Source: Rhodobacterales bacterium UBA5972 (GTDB lineage: Bacteria > Pseudomonadota > Alphaproteobacteria > Rhodobacterales > Rhodobacteraceae). Taken from it: a stretch of 8,426 nucleotides of DNA. The stretch covers positions 22,719-31,144 of the forward strand of contig DJBQ01000080.1 in NCBI GenBank assembly GCA_002430125.1, written 5' to 3'. The notes under the pieces were generated by a model. The model made no database searches. It was given only the letters and a program-made list of their open reading frames with translations, and was not told where the DNA came from. Shown piece by piece: positions 7,291 through 8,426 of this stretch (positions are counted from its first letter, which is position 1; each line of letters starts with the position of its first letter). A program made the position numbers and the translations under genes.

Positions 7291-8265
7291 ATGGCCGACA
7301 AATCCGAAGTTCGCACCCGGCATTTCGTGTTTCTTCTGTTGAAGAACTTTTCAATGGCGTCTTTCGCGTCGGCGATCGAGCCATTGCGCATCGCCAATCG
7401 TGTCGGTGGCAGCCAGATTTATCGCTGGAGCTTAGCCAGCGAGAACGGCCAAACCGCCCTGGCCTCAAACGGTGTTGAAATGAAAGTCAGCATGGGGCTT
7501 GATCTGGTTAATCGCGACGACACAGTTATGGTCTGCGGCGGAATTCACATTAAAGATGCCACCACAAAGCCGGTATTGAACTGGCTGCGTCGGGAGGCGC
7601 GCAAAGGTGCCGGGATCGGCGGCTTATGTACGGCCGCTTATACAGTCGCGAAGGCCGGGCTGCTGGATGGCAAGAAATGTACGATACATTGGGAAAACCA
7701 CGACAGTTTTGAAGAAGAATTTACCGAAGTGCAGCTGACAAAGTCGATTTATGTGGTCGACGGCAACCGTTATTCCTCGGCTGGTGGCATGTCGTCGCTT
7801 GACTTGATGCTGAATGTTATTGCATCCGATCATGGGCAGGAATTGGCCAACACGGTTGCCGATCAGCTGATCTACACCTCGATCCGTACCGACCGCGACG
7901 AACAACGCCTGTCGATTCCTACAAGGATTGGCGTGCGGCATCCGAAATTGTCGACAGTCATCCAGATGATGGAGGCAAATATCGAAGAACCGGTATCGCC
8001 TTCTATTCTGGCGCGCGATGTTGGCATGTCTACGCGCCAGCTTGAACGTTTGTTTCGCCGTTACCTTAACCGGTCGCCAAAACGCTATTATATGGAATTG
8101 AGGCTGCAAAAAGCCCGCAATCTGCTGATGCAGACCGACATGAGTGTGATCAACGTCGCCCTTGCCTGTGGTTTTGCCAGCCCGTCGCATTTCTCGAAAT
8201 GTTACCGTTCTCACTATGATACAACGCCTTACCGCGAGCGCGGATCGCAGGCGTCGCTCAACTAA
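7291..8265 (+). CDS. GlxA-family transcriptional regulator (DJ-1/PfpI-like domain plus AraC helix-turn-helix)
   Basis: This is a cytoplasmic DNA-binding regulator. The 324-residue product has an N-terminal DJ-1/PfpI (class I amidotransferase-like) domain at about 10-190. It includes the elbow GIGGLCTAAYTVAKAGLLDG (108-127), with Cys113 at the nucleophile position, followed by TIHWEN (131-136). A C-terminal AraC domain covers about 215-318. The first helix-turn-helix is around 237-258 (SILARDVGMSTRQLERLFRRYL). The second is around 284-306 and holds the AraC signature VALACGFASPSHFSKCYRSHYDTTP. In characterised relatives such as GbdR, the N-terminal domain senses a small ligand rather than acting as an enzyme. 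The ligand here is unknown. The ATG at 7291 follows a modest AGG site (7283-7285). Divergence from the DAHP synthase gene suggests shared promoter DNA but does not prove regulation of it. Confidence 0.93.
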   Translation: MADKSEVRTRHFVFLLLKNFSMASFASAIEPLRIANRVGGSQIYRWSLASENGQTALASNGVEMKVSMGLDLVNRDDTVMVCGGIHIKDATTKPVLNWLRREARKGAGIGGLCTAAYTVAKAGLLDGKKCTIHWENHDSFEEEFTEVQLTKSIYVVDGNRYSSAGGMSSLDLMLNVIASDHGQELANTVADQLIYTSIRTDRDEQRLSIPTRIGVRHPKLSTVIQMMEANIEEPVSPSILARDVGMSTRQLERLFRRYLNRSPKRYYMELRLQKARNLLMQTDMSVINVALACGFASPSHFSKCYRSHYDTTPYRERGSQASLN

Positions 8266-8296
8266 TCTGTATCGCAACGTCAAAAACACTAAATCC

Positions 8297-8348
8297 GGCC
8301 CGCAGGGCCTCATTGGCGTGGCCCGAAGGGCCTCCGTTAGGTCACGCC
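8297..8348. repeat. Two tandem GGCCC-N3-GGGCC hairpins with an alternative 9-bp stem
   Basis: Two short hairpins share the same arms: GGCCC-GCA-GGGCC (8297-8309) and GGCCC-GAA-GGGCC (8320-8332). In RNA, GGCGTGGCC (8315-8323) could instead pair with GGTCACGCC (8340-8348) over 9 bp with one G-U pair, which would exclude the second small hairpin. The element lies 31 bases after the GlxA-type regulator stop. It may contribute to termination, but no T-rich tail follows, so it is recorded as a repeat. Confidence 0.5.
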
Positions 8349-8357
8349 TCGTCTGAA

Positions 8358-8375
8358 ATTGCGGCATGCCGCAAT
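8358..8375. repeat. Perfect 18-bp palindrome
   Basis: ATTGCGGCATGCCGCAAT reads the same on both strands without any spacer. A perfect palindrome with no loop is more like a protein-binding site for a dimer than a hairpin. It lies about 92 bases after the regulator stop, and the next gene is outside the window, so it may be an operator of that gene. The binding protein is unknown. Confidence 0.5.
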
Positions 8376-8426
8376 GTAGTGCAAAATGTCGTCCAAAAAT
8401 CTAGGCTGTCGAGAACATTTCTAATT

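Noticed and set aside
8297..8332. Intrinsic terminator of the GlxA-type regulator
   Set aside because: The hairpins have only 5-bp stems and no T-rich tract follows them, so termination is not supported beyond possibility.
7624..8367. A 247-codon open frame on the minus strand opposite the GlxA-type regulator and its tail
   Set aside because: It mirrors the AraC-family coding sequence. Its product is rich in Arg, His and Gln without any domain pattern, as is typical of antisense frames in GC-rich genes.
1..8426. A hidden novel defence, mobile or secondary-metabolite system
   Set aside because: All long frames with protein-like features belong to known families with standard bacterial roles. 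No integrase, transposase, toxin-antitoxin pair, repeat array or abrupt change in base composition was seen by eye.

Overview
The window looks like ordinary chromosomal core sequence from an alphaproteobacterium, most likely a Rhodobacterales (Roseobacter-group) species. The basis is the surE-pcm-nlpD cluster, a yicC-gmk pair, a standalone class II DAHP synthase, a small alphaproteobacterial PAS_5-type protein and moderate GC content judged by eye. No accession was identified and species-level assignment is not possible from the sequence alone.

Layout. From 1 to 2760, all on the plus strand, lie the C-terminal end of surE, pcm (joined to surE by an ATGA overlap), an nlpD-like LysM/M23 lipoprotein gene, and a class I glutamine amidotransferase gene starting at TTG. 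This block reads as one operon. From 2757 to 4826, on the minus strand, is a second tight operon transcribed yicC, gmk, gamma-carbonic-anhydrase-like gene, with 1-nt and ATGA junctions. The two operons converge with a 4-bp overlap of their last codons. A 158-bp AT-rich divergent intergenic region (4827-4984) separates yicC from a plus-strand PAS-domain gene (4985-5596). A near-perfect bidirectional intrinsic terminator (5675-5703) lies between that gene and the convergent class II DAHP synthase gene (5724-7091, minus). A 199-bp divergent intergenic region then leads to a GlxA-type AraC-family regulator (7291-8265, plus). The last 161 bases contain no gene but are rich in inverted repeats, including an 18-bp perfect palindrome.

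How the genes relate. SurE, Pcm and NlpD form a conserved proteobacterial cluster linked to nucleotide housekeeping, repair of damaged proteins and cell-envelope division. Gmk supplies GDP. YicC is an RNA-degrading enzyme family often encoded beside Gmk. The gamma-CA-like protein has an intact metal-binding triad. DAHP synthase opens the shikimate pathway. The GlxA-type regulator and the PAS protein are probably regulatory, but their signals and targets cannot be read from the window.

No phage, transposon, CRISPR, tRNA or rRNA gene was seen, and I found no convincing new multi-gene system. The points most worth a second look are the loss of active-site residues in the NlpD homologue, the structured tail at 8297-8375, and a CtrA-like site overlapping a candidate yicC promoter.
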